A stretch of DNA of 64,000 nucleotides from contig CANDNT010000001.1 of the NCBI GenBank assembly GCA_947387485.1, positions 496,001-560,000 of the forward strand. The letters are read 5' to 3'. Under the pieces are notes generated by a model that saw only the letters and a list, made by a program, of their open reading frames with translations, was not told the origin of the DNA and did not search any database. The translations under genes and the position numbers were made by a program. This stretch comes from Aquimarina rhabdastrellae (GTDB lineage Bacteria > Bacteroidota > Bacteroidia > Flavobacteriales > Flavobacteriaceae). Each line of letters starts with the position of its first letter. Position 1 is the first letter of the stretch. This document shows, piece by piece, positions 45,090-53,950 of this stretch.

Positions 45090-45677
45090 TTATTTAGTTT
45101 TTAATTCTTTTCTTAATCGACTAAATGAAGTATTGGTTATCCCCAGATATGAAGCTATATCTGAGTGTGGTATTATATTTTCTAAAAGGTGGTATTTTTT
45201 TCTAAAATTAAGCAATCTCTCTTTGGCTGTTAAAGTTGCCATTCCTACTTCTTTATCTACTTTATTCAAAATTTCAACTTCTAACAAAGAGGATCCCCAT
45301 TTAAAAACCTCCATGTTTTTCATAATTAATTCTTCAAATTTAACAGATTCACATGCTGCCACTTTAATAGTAGTAAGTGCTTTTATATAAATAATTGATG
45401 TTCCGCTTGAAACTCTTGTTGGACTTGGAGAAAGTATCTCTCCTGCTTTAAAAAATGAGATCGTTACTTCTTGCCCATCCCTACCTATCACATAACTTTT
45501 ACAAAACCCTTCAAGTAGAAAAAAATCTCTTACGACTAAATTATTTTTTCCTACAAAAACATTGTTTTTAGCTATTTCTTCTACCTTATATAAATCATAT
45601 ATCTGATCAGATGCTTGTTTTGAAACAGGTATAATCGAGTTAATAATCTTTTCTATATTTTCTTTATAAGATCCCAT
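45090..45677 (-). CDS. Crp/Fnr-family transcriptional regulator
   Basis: In this 195-residue protein residues 20-120 look like a cyclic-nucleotide-binding-type beta-roll (VVRDFFLLEGFCKSYVIGRDGQEVTISFFKAGEIL), followed by a long helix and a C-terminal HTH (HSDIASYLGITNTSFSRLRKEL). I see no conserved phosphate-binding cassette (FGExAL), so it probably does not bind cAMP in the classical way; many Bacteroidota members are like this. It lies upstream of the RND operon on the same strand with an 836-base gap, so it may or may not control it. Confidence 0.87.
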   Translation of the reverse strand: MGSYKENIEKIINSIIPVSKQASDQIYDLYKVEEIAKNNVFVGKNNLVVRDFFLLEGFCKSYVIGRDGQEVTISFFKAGEILSPSPTRVSSGTSIIYIKALTTIKVAACESVKFEELIMKNMEVFKWGSSLLEVEILNKVDKEVGMATLTAKERLLNFRKKYHLLENIIPHSDIASYLGITNTSFSRLRKELKTK

Positions 45678-45794
45678 AACAAAGTCTTAAGGTATTATTT
45701 TCATGCTATTAAAACCATTTCAATCCAAAATGATTTTTTACTTTCTATAAGACTTCAAATTTTAAAACTCATTACAAGTTTTTAATATTATTTT

Positions 45795-47921
45795 TTAATA
45801 CTCACTCATATATTTACTTTTCTCTTCTCCCAAAACTGATTTTTCTATTGCAATTATCTTATGATTAAATAGAGGTTTTTTAGTTAAATACCATTTAAGT
45901 TGTAATCCTACTTCTGTAAATTTAAATCCAGCTGCAGTAGCCGATGCTATATTACTATGTTTTGCATATACATGAGCTCTAAAACGATTTGAAAATTGAT
46001 ATCCTAATTTTCCTTCTATCCTAAAGGTTGTAGATTTTTCTTGATCTTCTATAAATTGATATCCAGCTGCAGCATTAACTCCATAATACCAGTAAGCCTT
46101 TTTTTCTGAACTATTCTTTATCAAATCAGCAAACACTTCTACTACATTAAATCTCGAGGGACTAAAATAGATTGTAGGTACTTGATCTTTAAATGTTATA
46201 TATTGATAATTAATTCCCACTTTGGTACTGGGACGTCTCAATACCTTATAATATAATGAAGTGAATAAAAGGTTTCTTTTATTATCGTCTGATTGTGTTG
46301 TGTAGATATATTGTGTATACCATCCTAGATTAAAATTGGTATTTAGATTATAATTCAAAATAAAATTATCCATCATAATTTCTCTATCCAATAGTGCTGC
46401 GTTAAATTCTTGTATTTCTCTTTTATATCCCAATTCTAAATTTTGCAATCTAAAAGGTTTCATTTTAAGAAATACTTCTCCCAAAACATTTGAATATGAG
46501 TTTGTCGTTGCTTCGGCTTTAATAATTCCTAATCTACCTGTAAGTAACATTCCTTTATAAAGTTTATACTTTCCTCCAATAATCATTGTATGTGATGTGG
46601 CATCATCATTTGTTACTTCATTTTTTGTATTTCGGTAAGAGTAACTTCCTTCTAATAAAAATCGTGTAGAAAAAGGTACTTCTGATCTCACTAAAAAACT
46701 CCAGGCTTTGTTATCACCATTATCTATAGTATATGATGTTTTTTGCTCTATAAACGGGCTGTAATTTAGATTCAGTTTTTCAATTAATCCTTGTGCATCT
46801 ATTTGTTTAGGAAAATGCTTTAATGTTTTATATGCGTATTCATAACTTTTGTAGGGGTCATCAACAGCTCTATAAGCATTTGCTATCCCTAGATTACCAT
46901 CAAACGAAGTTGAATCATTTTGAAGTATTTTTTTATAATTTGCTATACTCGTTTTAAAATCACTAGTATACATTCCTAATGAAGATTCCATTGCTAAAAC
47001 TCTAGGGTTATCGGGATATTTAGCAAATAATTTGTCTATTTCTTGTTTGGTCTTTACATATTTACCATTCCATGTTAGCGCTTGTATATATCGTTCTTGA
47101 CTATTTAAAAGTGTTACGGTATCTTCTGGATGCTTATACGCTTGATCAAGAGCCTTTTTTGCTGTTTTTAAAGCCACTTTTTCTTTATGTTCTTTGTGTG
47201 CTATTAAAGATAAACCAGCTAATGCAGCTATACTATCTTTAGCATTTTTTGCCAAAGCTTTATAAATAACTCCTGCTTCTTTAGTTTTATTCATTAATAA
47301 ATACACATTAATTTTATTTAATTGTGTATCTCTGTCTCCAGGAAAATCTTCTAGGTTTTTATCCATTAAAGTCAAAGCATCTTCATATCGCCTATCTCTT
47401 ACATAAGTTCCTGCATATCCCAATCGTATATACTTTCTAGAAATCATTGCGTTAGGGTTCCCTTTTTGTAGTGCTAATGCATTATTAACGAGTAATAATG
47501 CTTTTTCATATTCTTTAAGATTGGATAACGTATTTGCATATCCTAGTACAGCAGGAAAACTAGTATCGTCTTCTGCTACTATTAGCTCATAAAATGCTTT
47601 AGCTTTTACAAATTCTTTATTCCATAATAATGATTCTGCATAGTTTAATTTTATTTCAAAATCGTTAGGGTATTCACTTCTTAATTGGGTAAAAATAGTC
47701 ACTGCTGTTGTAGCTTCTCCAGATAAACCTACAGCTCTACCATAACATAATCGAGCTGTTTTATTTTGTGGATATTCTTGCAATACTTCTTCAAAAAATG
47801 TCTTTGCCAAAACATACTTTCCTGTTTCAAGATATTTAAATCCTTTTTCCATATTTTGTGTATACCCTGTATAAAAAAATAGCCATGTAATACATAGTAA
47901 AATAAGCCTCTTATCAATCAT
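45795..47921 (-). CDS. TPR and outer-membrane beta-barrel protein, possible polysaccharide exporter
   Basis: This 708-residue protein has a signal peptide (to about TGYTQ), then eight to ten TPR-like helical pairs (about 22-385, for instance GKYVLAKTFFEEVLQEYPQN). The C-terminal 300 residues of alternating beta-strands look like an outer-membrane barrel (for example WSFLVRSEVPFSTRFLLEGSYSYR, then LNYNLNTNFNLGWYTQYIY). This is the order of polysaccharide exporters such as PgaA, PelB and BcsC, and also of the YaiO family. The divergent glycosyltransferase locus beside it supports export of a glycan. The barrel family is not certain. Confidence 0.8.
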   Translation of the reverse strand: MIDKRLILLCITWLFFYTGYTQNMEKGFKYLETGKYVLAKTFFEEVLQEYPQNKTARLCYGRAVGLSGEATTAVTIFTQLRSEYPNDFEIKLNYAESLLWNKEFVKAKAFYELIVAEDDTSFPAVLGYANTLSNLKEYEKALLLVNNALALQKGNPNAMISRKYIRLGYAGTYVRDRRYEDALTLMDKNLEDFPGDRDTQLNKINVYLLMNKTKEAGVIYKALAKNAKDSIAALAGLSLIAHKEHKEKVALKTAKKALDQAYKHPEDTVTLLNSQERYIQALTWNGKYVKTKQEIDKLFAKYPDNPRVLAMESSLGMYTSDFKTSIANYKKILQNDSTSFDGNLGIANAYRAVDDPYKSYEYAYKTLKHFPKQIDAQGLIEKLNLNYSPFIEQKTSYTIDNGDNKAWSFLVRSEVPFSTRFLLEGSYSYRNTKNEVTNDDATSHTMIIGGKYKLYKGMLLTGRLGIIKAEATTNSYSNVLGEVFLKMKPFRLQNLELGYKREIQEFNAALLDREIMMDNFILNYNLNTNFNLGWYTQYIYTTQSDDNKRNLLFTSLYYKVLRRPSTKVGINYQYITFKDQVPTIYFSPSRFNVVEVFADLIKNSSEKKAYWYYGVNAAAGYQFIEDQEKSTTFRIEGKLGYQFSNRFRAHVYAKHSNIASATAAGFKFTEVGLQLKWYLTKKPLFNHKIIAIEKSVLGEEKSKYMSEY

Positions 47922-48378
47922 ATGATATTCGTTTTGATTTTTATGATTTGTTCTGTAAAAAAGTTATTTAAGTAGGGGTAATTCTTTATTAAAATATGAT
48001 TTTATTAAGGTACTAATTCTTTCTAATTTACACTTCATTTTCTTCAATTTTTATGCAATTACAATTTGAAGTACTTTTCCTACTAAAAAACTTATAAATA
48101 GTTTTAAAAACATCTCTAAAATACACTATTAATCGATAATCTACATATTTTTTTGTTCAAACCGCATAAAGTTTACGGACAAACCGTTGAGCAAATCCAA
48201 AAAAGCATCTTAATTTTACAACAGTCTGATATACAACATAAACAATATATAAATCGCCCCCTTATTGATCGTATTATTTATGAATATCGCTATCAGATAT
48301 TAGTGTAATTATTAACCCTTAAAAAAACCAAAACTATAATCCCTTTTTGCCCTTAATTAAATTTAAAAAACCCTACTT
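47922..48378. other. Divergent intergenic region at the start of the glycan locus
   Basis: These 457 bases lie between the TPR-barrel gene (minus) and the first GT2 gene (plus). I see no gene. It contains a TTTACGGACAAA word (48172-48183) that also occurs in the ammonia-lyase/halogenase intergenic region, a minus-strand TAGTTTTG -7-like site at 48329-48336, and several A/T tracts. It must hold both promoters. Confidence 0.5.
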
Positions 48379-49188
48379 ATGAATTCAAAAACTACCGGAA
48401 TTATAATTCCTTGTTATAATGAGGCTGAACGTCTCCCTATAGAGGAATTCAAAAAATTTATATCTACCTACAATTCTTATTATTTATGCTTTGTAAATGA
48501 TGGTAGCAGTGATCGCACAGGCGAGTTACTCAATTTACTAGAAAGACAGCACCCAAAAAAAATCAAAGCTTTACATCTAGAAGTAAATCAAGGTAAAGCT
48601 GCCGCAGTAAGAGCTGGTGCTCATTATTTTAATAACTTTTCTTATATCGATAATATCGCTTTTATAGATGCCGATTTATCAACATCATTAACAGAATTAG
48701 ACTCTTTAGTATCAAAACTCAATAAAGATACCAAACTCTCTATGATTTTTGGATCAAGAAAAGGTGAAGACGCTGGTCAAATCGAACGTAGTCTAATGAG
48801 AAAGGTATTTTCTGGCATCGTAGGTTTTGTAATTAAGTCCATATTAGGGCTTCCTATACAAGACACTCAATGCGGTGCCAAAGTATTTAAGAAAGAAATT
48901 GTTCCAGAAGTATATACTCAAAGTTTTTTAAGTCGTTGGCTATTTGATGTTGAAATCTTTTTAAGATTAAAAAATCATCTAGGTAGCCACAAATTGGTAC
49001 AATCCATAAGAGAAGAACCTCTAGAAAATTGGGTTGAAGTAGATGGTTCAAAATTGTCTTTTAAAGATTCTTTATTGATCCCTCTTAATTTACTTGTGAT
49101 TTGGCTTGCTTATTTTAAAATACAATTCAATCATTGGACAGTATCAGATATTTATTCACTTAAAACAAACTACTTTATGGTACAATAA
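48379..49188 (+). CDS. Family 2 glycosyltransferase, polyprenyl-phosphate sugar synthase-like (first paralog)
   Basis: This 269-residue protein has the GT2 motifs IIPCYNEAERLP, NDGSSDRTGEL, DADLSTSL, and the ALG5/DPM-like box DTQCGAKVFK followed by RWLFDVEIFLRLK. A short hydrophobic C-terminal stretch (about 232-246) may attach it to the membrane. The family makes sugar-P-polyprenol donors. It is a clear paralog of the gene at 58457-59269, and both flank the same locus. It is the first gene of a plus-strand run with two STAS genes, a flippase and a GT4. Confidence 0.9.
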   Translation: MNSKTTGIIIPCYNEAERLPIEEFKKFISTYNSYYLCFVNDGSSDRTGELLNLLERQHPKKIKALHLEVNQGKAAAVRAGAHYFNNFSYIDNIAFIDADLSTSLTELDSLVSKLNKDTKLSMIFGSRKGEDAGQIERSLMRKVFSGIVGFVIKSILGLPIQDTQCGAKVFKKEIVPEVYTQSFLSRWLFDVEIFLRLKNHLGSHKLVQSIREEPLENWVEVDGSKLSFKDSLLIPLNLLVIWLAYFKIQFNHWTVSDIYSLKTNYFMVQ

Positions 49189-49282
49189 CTACGCTCTGTC
49201 TAAACAAATCCCCCATTAAGCGAATTTTTAACGTAAACCCATGATTCTTAAGCAAATTTATATTGGTATTAACCTCATAAAA

Positions 49283-49594
49283 ATGAATCTCATGGCTTTA
49301 ACTATAGAAAATAACCACGGAATTTTTGAAATAAATGGAAAAATTCATTCAGAAAATGTAAGATCCTTACAAAATTATTTTGAATGTCTTATTGACATTT
49401 CTGACTCTCTCATCATATCTATTGAAAATGTAAAAAAAATAGATATCTCTGGTGTAAATGCCCTAGGAATGCTTTATAAAAAAGCTATGAAAGGCAACAA
49501 AGCACTTTCTATTATAGGTAAGGATAATAAAAACATTCAGAGTGTATTTAAACACACCAAAATGAATTTTATTCTTAAAAATGATTTTGTCTAA
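49283..49594 (+). CDS. STAS-domain protein (anti-sigma antagonist-like), copy 1
   Basis: A protein of about 100 residues with a single STAS fold: LTIENNHGIFEINGKI, then SLIISIENVKKIDISGVNALGML. The Ser in DISG is the residue phosphorylated in SpoIIAA-type proteins, so phospho-control is possible. I chose the start at 49283 (MNLMALTIE); 49292 (MALTIE) is equally good, while a longer frame from 49241 adds residues unlike its paralog. The next gene encodes a similar STAS protein. No anti-sigma kinase gene is next to it. Confidence 0.8.
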   Translation: MNLMALTIENNHGIFEINGKIHSENVRSLQNYFECLIDISDSLIISIENVKKIDISGVNALGMLYKKAMKGNKALSIIGKDNKNIQSVFKHTKMNFILKNDFV

Positions 49595-49614
49595 TCCTTA
49601 ACCTAATGACGATA

Positions 49615-49920
49615 ATGAACGATTTACGTATAACCAATAATCTAGGAACGTATGAAATAGAAGGAGAATTTACATCTAAGAATTCTCTACTGGTACGAGA
49701 GAAATTTAATTACCTACTCGATCACTATGAAGAAGTAGTGATGTGTTTAGGTAAAGTAAAAAAAATTGACAAGTCTGCGCTATGTGTGCTTTTGGATATT
49801 TATTCTAAAGCAAAAAGAAGAAGTAAAGTACTTTTTGTATTGGGTAAAAAAAACAAGTACATCAGCGATATGTTTACCAAAAGTCAAATGAATTATATCT
49901 TCAAAAATGATTATTACTAA
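49615..49920 (+). CDS. STAS-domain protein (anti-sigma antagonist-like), copy 2
   Basis: This protein of about 101 residues is paralogous to the preceding gene: LRITNNLGTYEIEGEF, then VVMCLGKVKKIDKSALCVLL. The motif DKSA keeps the phosphorylatable Ser but has Ala instead of Gly after it. The C-terminus MNYIFKNDYY matches the MNFILKNDFV of copy 1, so they arose by duplication. The start at 49615 (MNDL) aligns with copy 1; a frame from 49606 adds three residues. Its end overlaps the flippase start by 14 bases. Confidence 0.8.
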   Translation: MNDLRITNNLGTYEIEGEFTSKNSLLVREKFNYLLDHYEEVVMCLGKVKKIDKSALCVLLDIYSKAKRRSKVLFVLGKKNKYISDMFTKSQMNYIFKNDYY

Positions 49921-51187
49921 CATTGCTAATTCGATTATAAAAGTATTAACTCCTGAGCAAAAATTTATGATCAGTGTAATTATTGTTAATGCGGGTAATT
50001 ACTTTTATAATCTTATACTCGGTAGGGTTTTAGGTCCTGAACAATTTGCAGATGCTGCGGTATTAATAACCTTGTTATTGGTACTATCATTTGCTGCTAT
50101 GACATTTCAACTGGCCACGGCTAAGTTCTCGGTAATTTTTTCAAATGACACCTTTTCTTCTTTTATAAATGCTATTTATAAATATGCAACTATAATAGGA
50201 TTGGCTATAAGTGCTTGTATAATTCTATTTTCAGAAAAATTAAAAGTGTTATTTAATACGCAATCTTCGATGATGTTTATCATTTTTGGGATAGGTATTC
50301 CTATTTATTTTGTGATGAGTGTTAATAGAGGAATATTTCAAGGAAAGAAAAAATTTGATCATCTTGCTATTACTTATCAAAGTGAGATGTTAAGTCGATT
50401 AATTCTTACTTTAATTCTTATTTTCACTTTATCATTCTCTACATCATCTACACTGATTGCAATCGGAATTGCGCTATCTTTTATTTTTGGATTAATCCCC
50501 TTTAAAAAGGTAAATATCTCATTTAATATAAAAAGTGGTTTATCGCATCTTGATAAAAAAAGAGTAACCAGTTTTTTTGTTTTAACTGCATTTTACGAAT
50601 TAACCCAAATCATTATTAATAATAGTGATATTTTAATGGTTAAGCATTATTTTGATTCTTATAATGCTGGGTTATATGCATCGTTAGCCTTGATAGGTCG
50701 TGTAGTTTATTTTGTTGCTTGGATGTTTGTTATGTTATTACTACCCAAAGTTGTACAAAAACAAAAAGATGGAGAAAAACATGTTTCTATATTAATCAAA
50801 TATGTTTGTTATATCACCATACTATCTACTGCAATTGTTTTAGGTTGTTATTTATTCCCTGAATTTGTTATTAAACTTATGTTTGGAGAAGAATTTGTCT
50901 TTATAGCACCTTTATTATGGAAATATGCTGTAGCTACTTCTCTTTTTGCGATCTCTAATATTTTTGCATATTACTTTTTATCTCTAGACAAATACATTCC
51001 TGTTATTCTCTCAGGTATTTTAGGAATCACTCAAATTGCCCTTATTGCATTTTATCACGATAGTTTACAACAAGTTGTGACTATGCAAATCATAGCTATG
51101 GCAGTTTTATTGGTAACCCAGATCTTATTCTTCAAAAGTGCTCATAACAACAAAAAAGCACAAAAATCAAAAGCACTTCCTAACTAA
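49907..51187 (+). CDS. Wzx-like polysaccharide flippase (MOP superfamily)
   Basis: This 426-residue integral membrane protein has about 12 hydrophobic segments and the MOP/PST signature near the start (NYFYNLILGRVLGPEQFADAAVLITLLL). A second half begins near LDKKRVTSFFVLTAFYELTQ. It flips lipid-linked glycans across the inner membrane. It overlaps the second STAS gene by 14 bases, implying coupled translation, and the GT4 gene follows after 11 bases. PelG is a distant analogue, but I see no firm match. Confidence 0.88.
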   Translation: MIITNIANSIIKVLTPEQKFMISVIIVNAGNYFYNLILGRVLGPEQFADAAVLITLLLVLSFAAMTFQLATAKFSVIFSNDTFSSFINAIYKYATIIGLAISACIILFSEKLKVLFNTQSSMMFIIFGIGIPIYFVMSVNRGIFQGKKKFDHLAITYQSEMLSRLILTLILIFTLSFSTSSTLIAIGIALSFIFGLIPFKKVNISFNIKSGLSHLDKKRVTSFFVLTAFYELTQIIINNSDILMVKHYFDSYNAGLYASLALIGRVVYFVAWMFVMLLLPKVVQKQKDGEKHVSILIKYVCYITILSTAIVLGCYLFPEFVIKLMFGEEFVFIAPLLWKYAVATSLFAISNIFAYYFLSLDKYIPVILSGILGITQIALIAFYHDSLQQVVTMQIIAMAVLLVTQILFFKSAHNNKKAQKSKALPN

Positions 51188-51198
51188 AAAATTGTATT

Positions 51199-52407
51199 AT
51201 GAAATTAGCTATAGTAACTTCATTCCCGCCTAGTAAAGTAACCCTAAATGAATATGGGTATCATTTACTTAAAAATTTTAGAACAAAAGATAACATTGAT
51301 GAAATTGTTCTTCTTACAGATGTTTCTGCCACACAAGCTGATTTGAATTTTGAAGAAAAAGGATGCAAAATCACAGTAAAATCATGTTGGAAATTTAACG
51401 GCTACTTTAATGTTTTAAATATTCTAAAAGCGATAAAAGAAACTAAGCCTGATGGCGTTTTATTCAATCTTCAATTCATGAAGTTTGGAGATAAAAAAAT
51501 TCCTGCTGCTTTAGGGTTGCTCACTCCTATGCTTTGTAAAATAAAAAACATACCTTCCGTTGTTCTCTTGCATAACATTATGGAACAGGTTGATCTTAAA
51601 AAAGCAGGATTTACACAAAACAAAATTCTTCAGAAAATATATAATTTTATTGGTACAAGTCTTACTAGACTTATCCTTTCATCTAATATGGTTGCTGTAA
51701 CCATGCAAAAATATGTAGAAATCTTAGAACAAAAATATCATGCTAAAAATGTGGTTCTTATTCCTCATGGAACTTTTGAAGTTCCTGAGCGACCTGACTA
51801 CTCATTGCCTTCTGGTCCTTTAAAAGTAATGACCTTTGGCAAATTTGGAACGTACAAAAAGGTAGAAATTCTAATCGAAGCTGTACGAAAAGTACGTTTA
51901 TGGACAAAAACTGATATCGAGATTGTTATTGCGGGTACAGATAATCCTAATGTAAAAGGATATCTTAAAGGTGTTCAAGAGCGTTATAAAGATGTGCCTC
52001 AAATTACTTTTACGGGCTATGTAAAAGAAGAAGATGTACCGCAATTATTTAGAGATAGTGCCATGGTAGTATTTCCTTATACGTCTACTACGGGTAGTTC
52101 TGGTGTTTTACATCAAGCTGGTAGTTATGGTAAAGCTGTTGTCATGCCTAAATTAGGTGATCTAGAACTTCTAGTTAAAGAAGAAGGTTACAGTGGCGAA
52201 TTCTTTAATCCGCTTAGTATTGATAGTCTCGCTATGGCCATAGAAAAGATTATTGTTGACGAAGCTTATAGGATTCAATTAGGTGAAATAAATTACAGCG
52301 CAGCTACTGCATTGCCTATGTCTGCAATTACCGATCTCTATTTACAACATTTTACGGCTATAATCGATAAGAAAAATGCGCTTCTTCTAGAAGAAGCTAC
52401 TGCTTAG
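51199..52407 (+). CDS. Family 4 glycosyltransferase
   Basis: This 402-residue protein has the GT-B layout of GT4: an N-terminal Rossmann-like half (KLAIVTSFPPSKVTLNEYG) and a C-terminal half with PLKVMTFGKFGTYKKVEILIEA. It then has DSAMVVFPYTSTTGSSGVLHQAG, which includes the GSSG sugar-nucleotide loop. It adds a sugar in the cytoplasm, in keeping with its position next to a flippase. Its last codons overlap the convergent GH5 gene by 11 bases, and an 18-base palindrome lies in its final codons. Confidence 0.9.
   Translation: MKLAIVTSFPPSKVTLNEYGYHLLKNFRTKDNIDEIVLLTDVSATQADLNFEEKGCKITVKSCWKFNGYFNVLNILKAIKETKPDGVLFNLQFMKFGDKKIPAALGLLTPMLCKIKNIPSVVLLHNIMEQVDLKKAGFTQNKILQKIYNFIGTSLTRLILSSNMVAVTMQKYVEILEQKYHAKNVVLIPHGTFEVPERPDYSLPSGPLKVMTFGKFGTYKKVEILIEAVRKVRLWTKTDIEIVIAGTDNPNVKGYLKGVQERYKDVPQITFTGYVKEEDVPQLFRDSAMVVFPYTSTTGSSGVLHQAGSYGKAVVMPKLGDLELLVKEEGYSGEFFNPLSIDSLAMAIEKIIVDEAYRIQLGEINYSAATALPMSAITDLYLQHFTAIIDKKNALLLEEATA
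52380..52397. repeat. 18-base perfect palindrome at the convergent gene ends
   Basis: GCTTCTTCTAGAAGAAGC is identical to its reverse complement. It sits in the last codons of the GT4 gene and at the stop of the convergent GH5 gene. There is no T tract on either side, so it could be a weak two-way transcription or RNA-processing signal. Confidence 0.5.
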
Positions 52408-53950
52408 CAATATACTTAAACGCTGGTTTCTTATTTCCGTTGTGATCTAAGAAACCAAAGTGTTTTTGTTTGTGTTTCCTCCACGGTAAACTTCCTACTA
52501 CACTTGACGGAACATTATCAAAATCGTATAACGTCCACGACATAAACTGAAGATTATATCGTTTTATTTTTTCTTGCATTACTTGATGGTACTTTGCTTG
52601 TTTTTCTTCTGTAATGCCAAAAGGACTCCATAATCCTCTATTTGAAGACAATCCATATTCTTGCATTACCAATGGTTTATTCGTTGCTATTTTTAACTTT
52701 CTATAATGCTGATCAAAATCATTAAGTTGTAAATAATAGTGAAAAGAAATAAAATCAACTTTATCTTTTAGGAGTGCTGCAGCTTCTGCCGTTGCCCAAC
52801 CAATAGTTATCAAATGATTGGGATCGTATTTTTTTAATTGCGTCATCGTCATTTCAAGCCAGGCTAAGACATTTTTCTCTCCTCTATTCTTGAAATCCAA
52901 ATCGGGTTCATTTTTTATATCCCAAGCTAATATAGCTTCGTGATTTTTAAATCTTGAAACAATTTGTTCTACATGTCGATGTGTTAATGTCCAATCTAAT
53001 ACAGAATAGTCTCCATAAAAATCAAATAGAGTTATCACTACTTTTAGCTCTTGCTCAAATGCTATGTCTAATACTTTTTTAAGTTTTTGTAGTTTTTCTT
53101 CAACTAAAACTGCTTTTCCAAAGTCTTCGTACTGAATAAATATTCGTATGCTATTTAATTGTGCTTCTTTAATTATTTTAAAATCTTGAGCTATTATTTC
53201 TTCATCAAAATCATCTCCAAACATATCCCAAGGACTTTTTTGTGGATAGTAATTGATTCCTTGAATTTCAAAAGGTTTATTATTTACATATATCTTTCCT
53301 TCTTTCACTTTCGCGAAAGCATTAACCTCAATACTATCAGCTTGTTTTTGCAAAGGTTCTCTTATCATATGTCTTATCCTCCAAAAACCATCTTCAAGCA
53401 ACATTAAAACTTTATAATTAGCAGTATCTAGAGCTTCTATCGCTAGTTTTTTATCTTTATAAACTCTTCTGTATTGCTCCACTTGATGATCTGTAAATAC
53501 GATCAATTGTCCATCTGCACTATAAAAATCAAGTTCTGGATGATGTGTTAATGTTGTATTTTCGATAGCAATTCCTTTTTTCTTATTATCGTTAATATAC
53601 TTAAGGAGTTTTTTTCGAGAATTATCGGTATAGAAATCTTGCAATCCAAAAGAATCATTTGTTTTATATGCTATATTACGTACATACCATGCATCTAAAT
53701 AATCTTGTTGTATTTCATATTGCGTTTGCTTTTCCATAGGTCTTCCTGGATTGGCTAAAGATTTCCATTTAACCTTGGGCAAATACACATCTTCATTTTT
53801 AACCTCAACATGTAACATAGCCGATCGATCTGCTCCTGTTTTAAAATAACTCAAGATTTTACTAATCGACATAATGACTAGAACATTTATTACTAAAAAC
53901 GTAATAATTAATAATCCTCTATAAATATTTTTATTAATAGATTTTACCAT
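52397..53950 (-). CDS. Membrane-anchored GH5-like glycoside hydrolase with NTF2-like N-domain
   Basis: This 517-residue protein has a signal-anchor near residues 12-33. A domain of about 120 residues (80-200, QQDYLDAWYVRNIAYKTND to DGFWRIRHMI) has an NTF2-like pattern. The GH5 (beta/alpha)8 domain follows from about residue 215. Catalytic candidates are the acid/base Glu348 in WDIKNEPD and the nucleophile Glu431 in MQEYGLSS. It would trim or release a beta-linked glycan in the periplasm, as glycan-synthesis clusters often include. It overlaps the Ig-like gene by seven bases. Confidence 0.85.
   Translation of the reverse strand: MVKSINKNIYRGLLIITFLVINVLVIMSISKILSYFKTGADRSAMLHVEVKNEDVYLPKVKWKSLANPGRPMEKQTQYEIQQDYLDAWYVRNIAYKTNDSFGLQDFYTDNSRKKLLKYINDNKKKGIAIENTTLTHHPELDFYSADGQLIVFTDHQVEQYRRVYKDKKLAIEALDTANYKVLMLLEDGFWRIRHMIREPLQKQADSIEVNAFAKVKEGKIYVNNKPFEIQGINYYPQKSPWDMFGDDFDEEIIAQDFKIIKEAQLNSIRIFIQYEDFGKAVLVEEKLQKLKKVLDIAFEQELKVVITLFDFYGDYSVLDWTLTHRHVEQIVSRFKNHEAILAWDIKNEPDLDFKNRGEKNVLAWLEMTMTQLKKYDPNHLITIGWATAEAAALLKDKVDFISFHYYLQLNDFDQHYRKLKIATNKPLVMQEYGLSSNRGLWSPFGITEEKQAKYHQVMQEKIKRYNLQFMSWTLYDFDNVPSSVVGSLPWRKHKQKHFGFLDHNGNKKPAFKYIAKQ

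Noticed and set aside
45060..45090. TTGCC/GGCAA hairpin as the terminator of the Crp-family gene
   Set aside because: The stem is five bases and no U tract follows on the transcribed strand.
45682..45755. AAGTCTTA ... TAAGACTT inverted repeat before the Crp-family gene
   Set aside because: Arms are only eight bases with 58 between; in AT-rich DNA this is easily due to chance.
45795..52407. Pel or PNAG exopolysaccharide operon
   Set aside because: The TPR-barrel, flippase and GT4 recall PelB, PelG and PelF, but no PelA, PelC, PelD or PelE homologue is present, and the PgaC-type synthase is missing.
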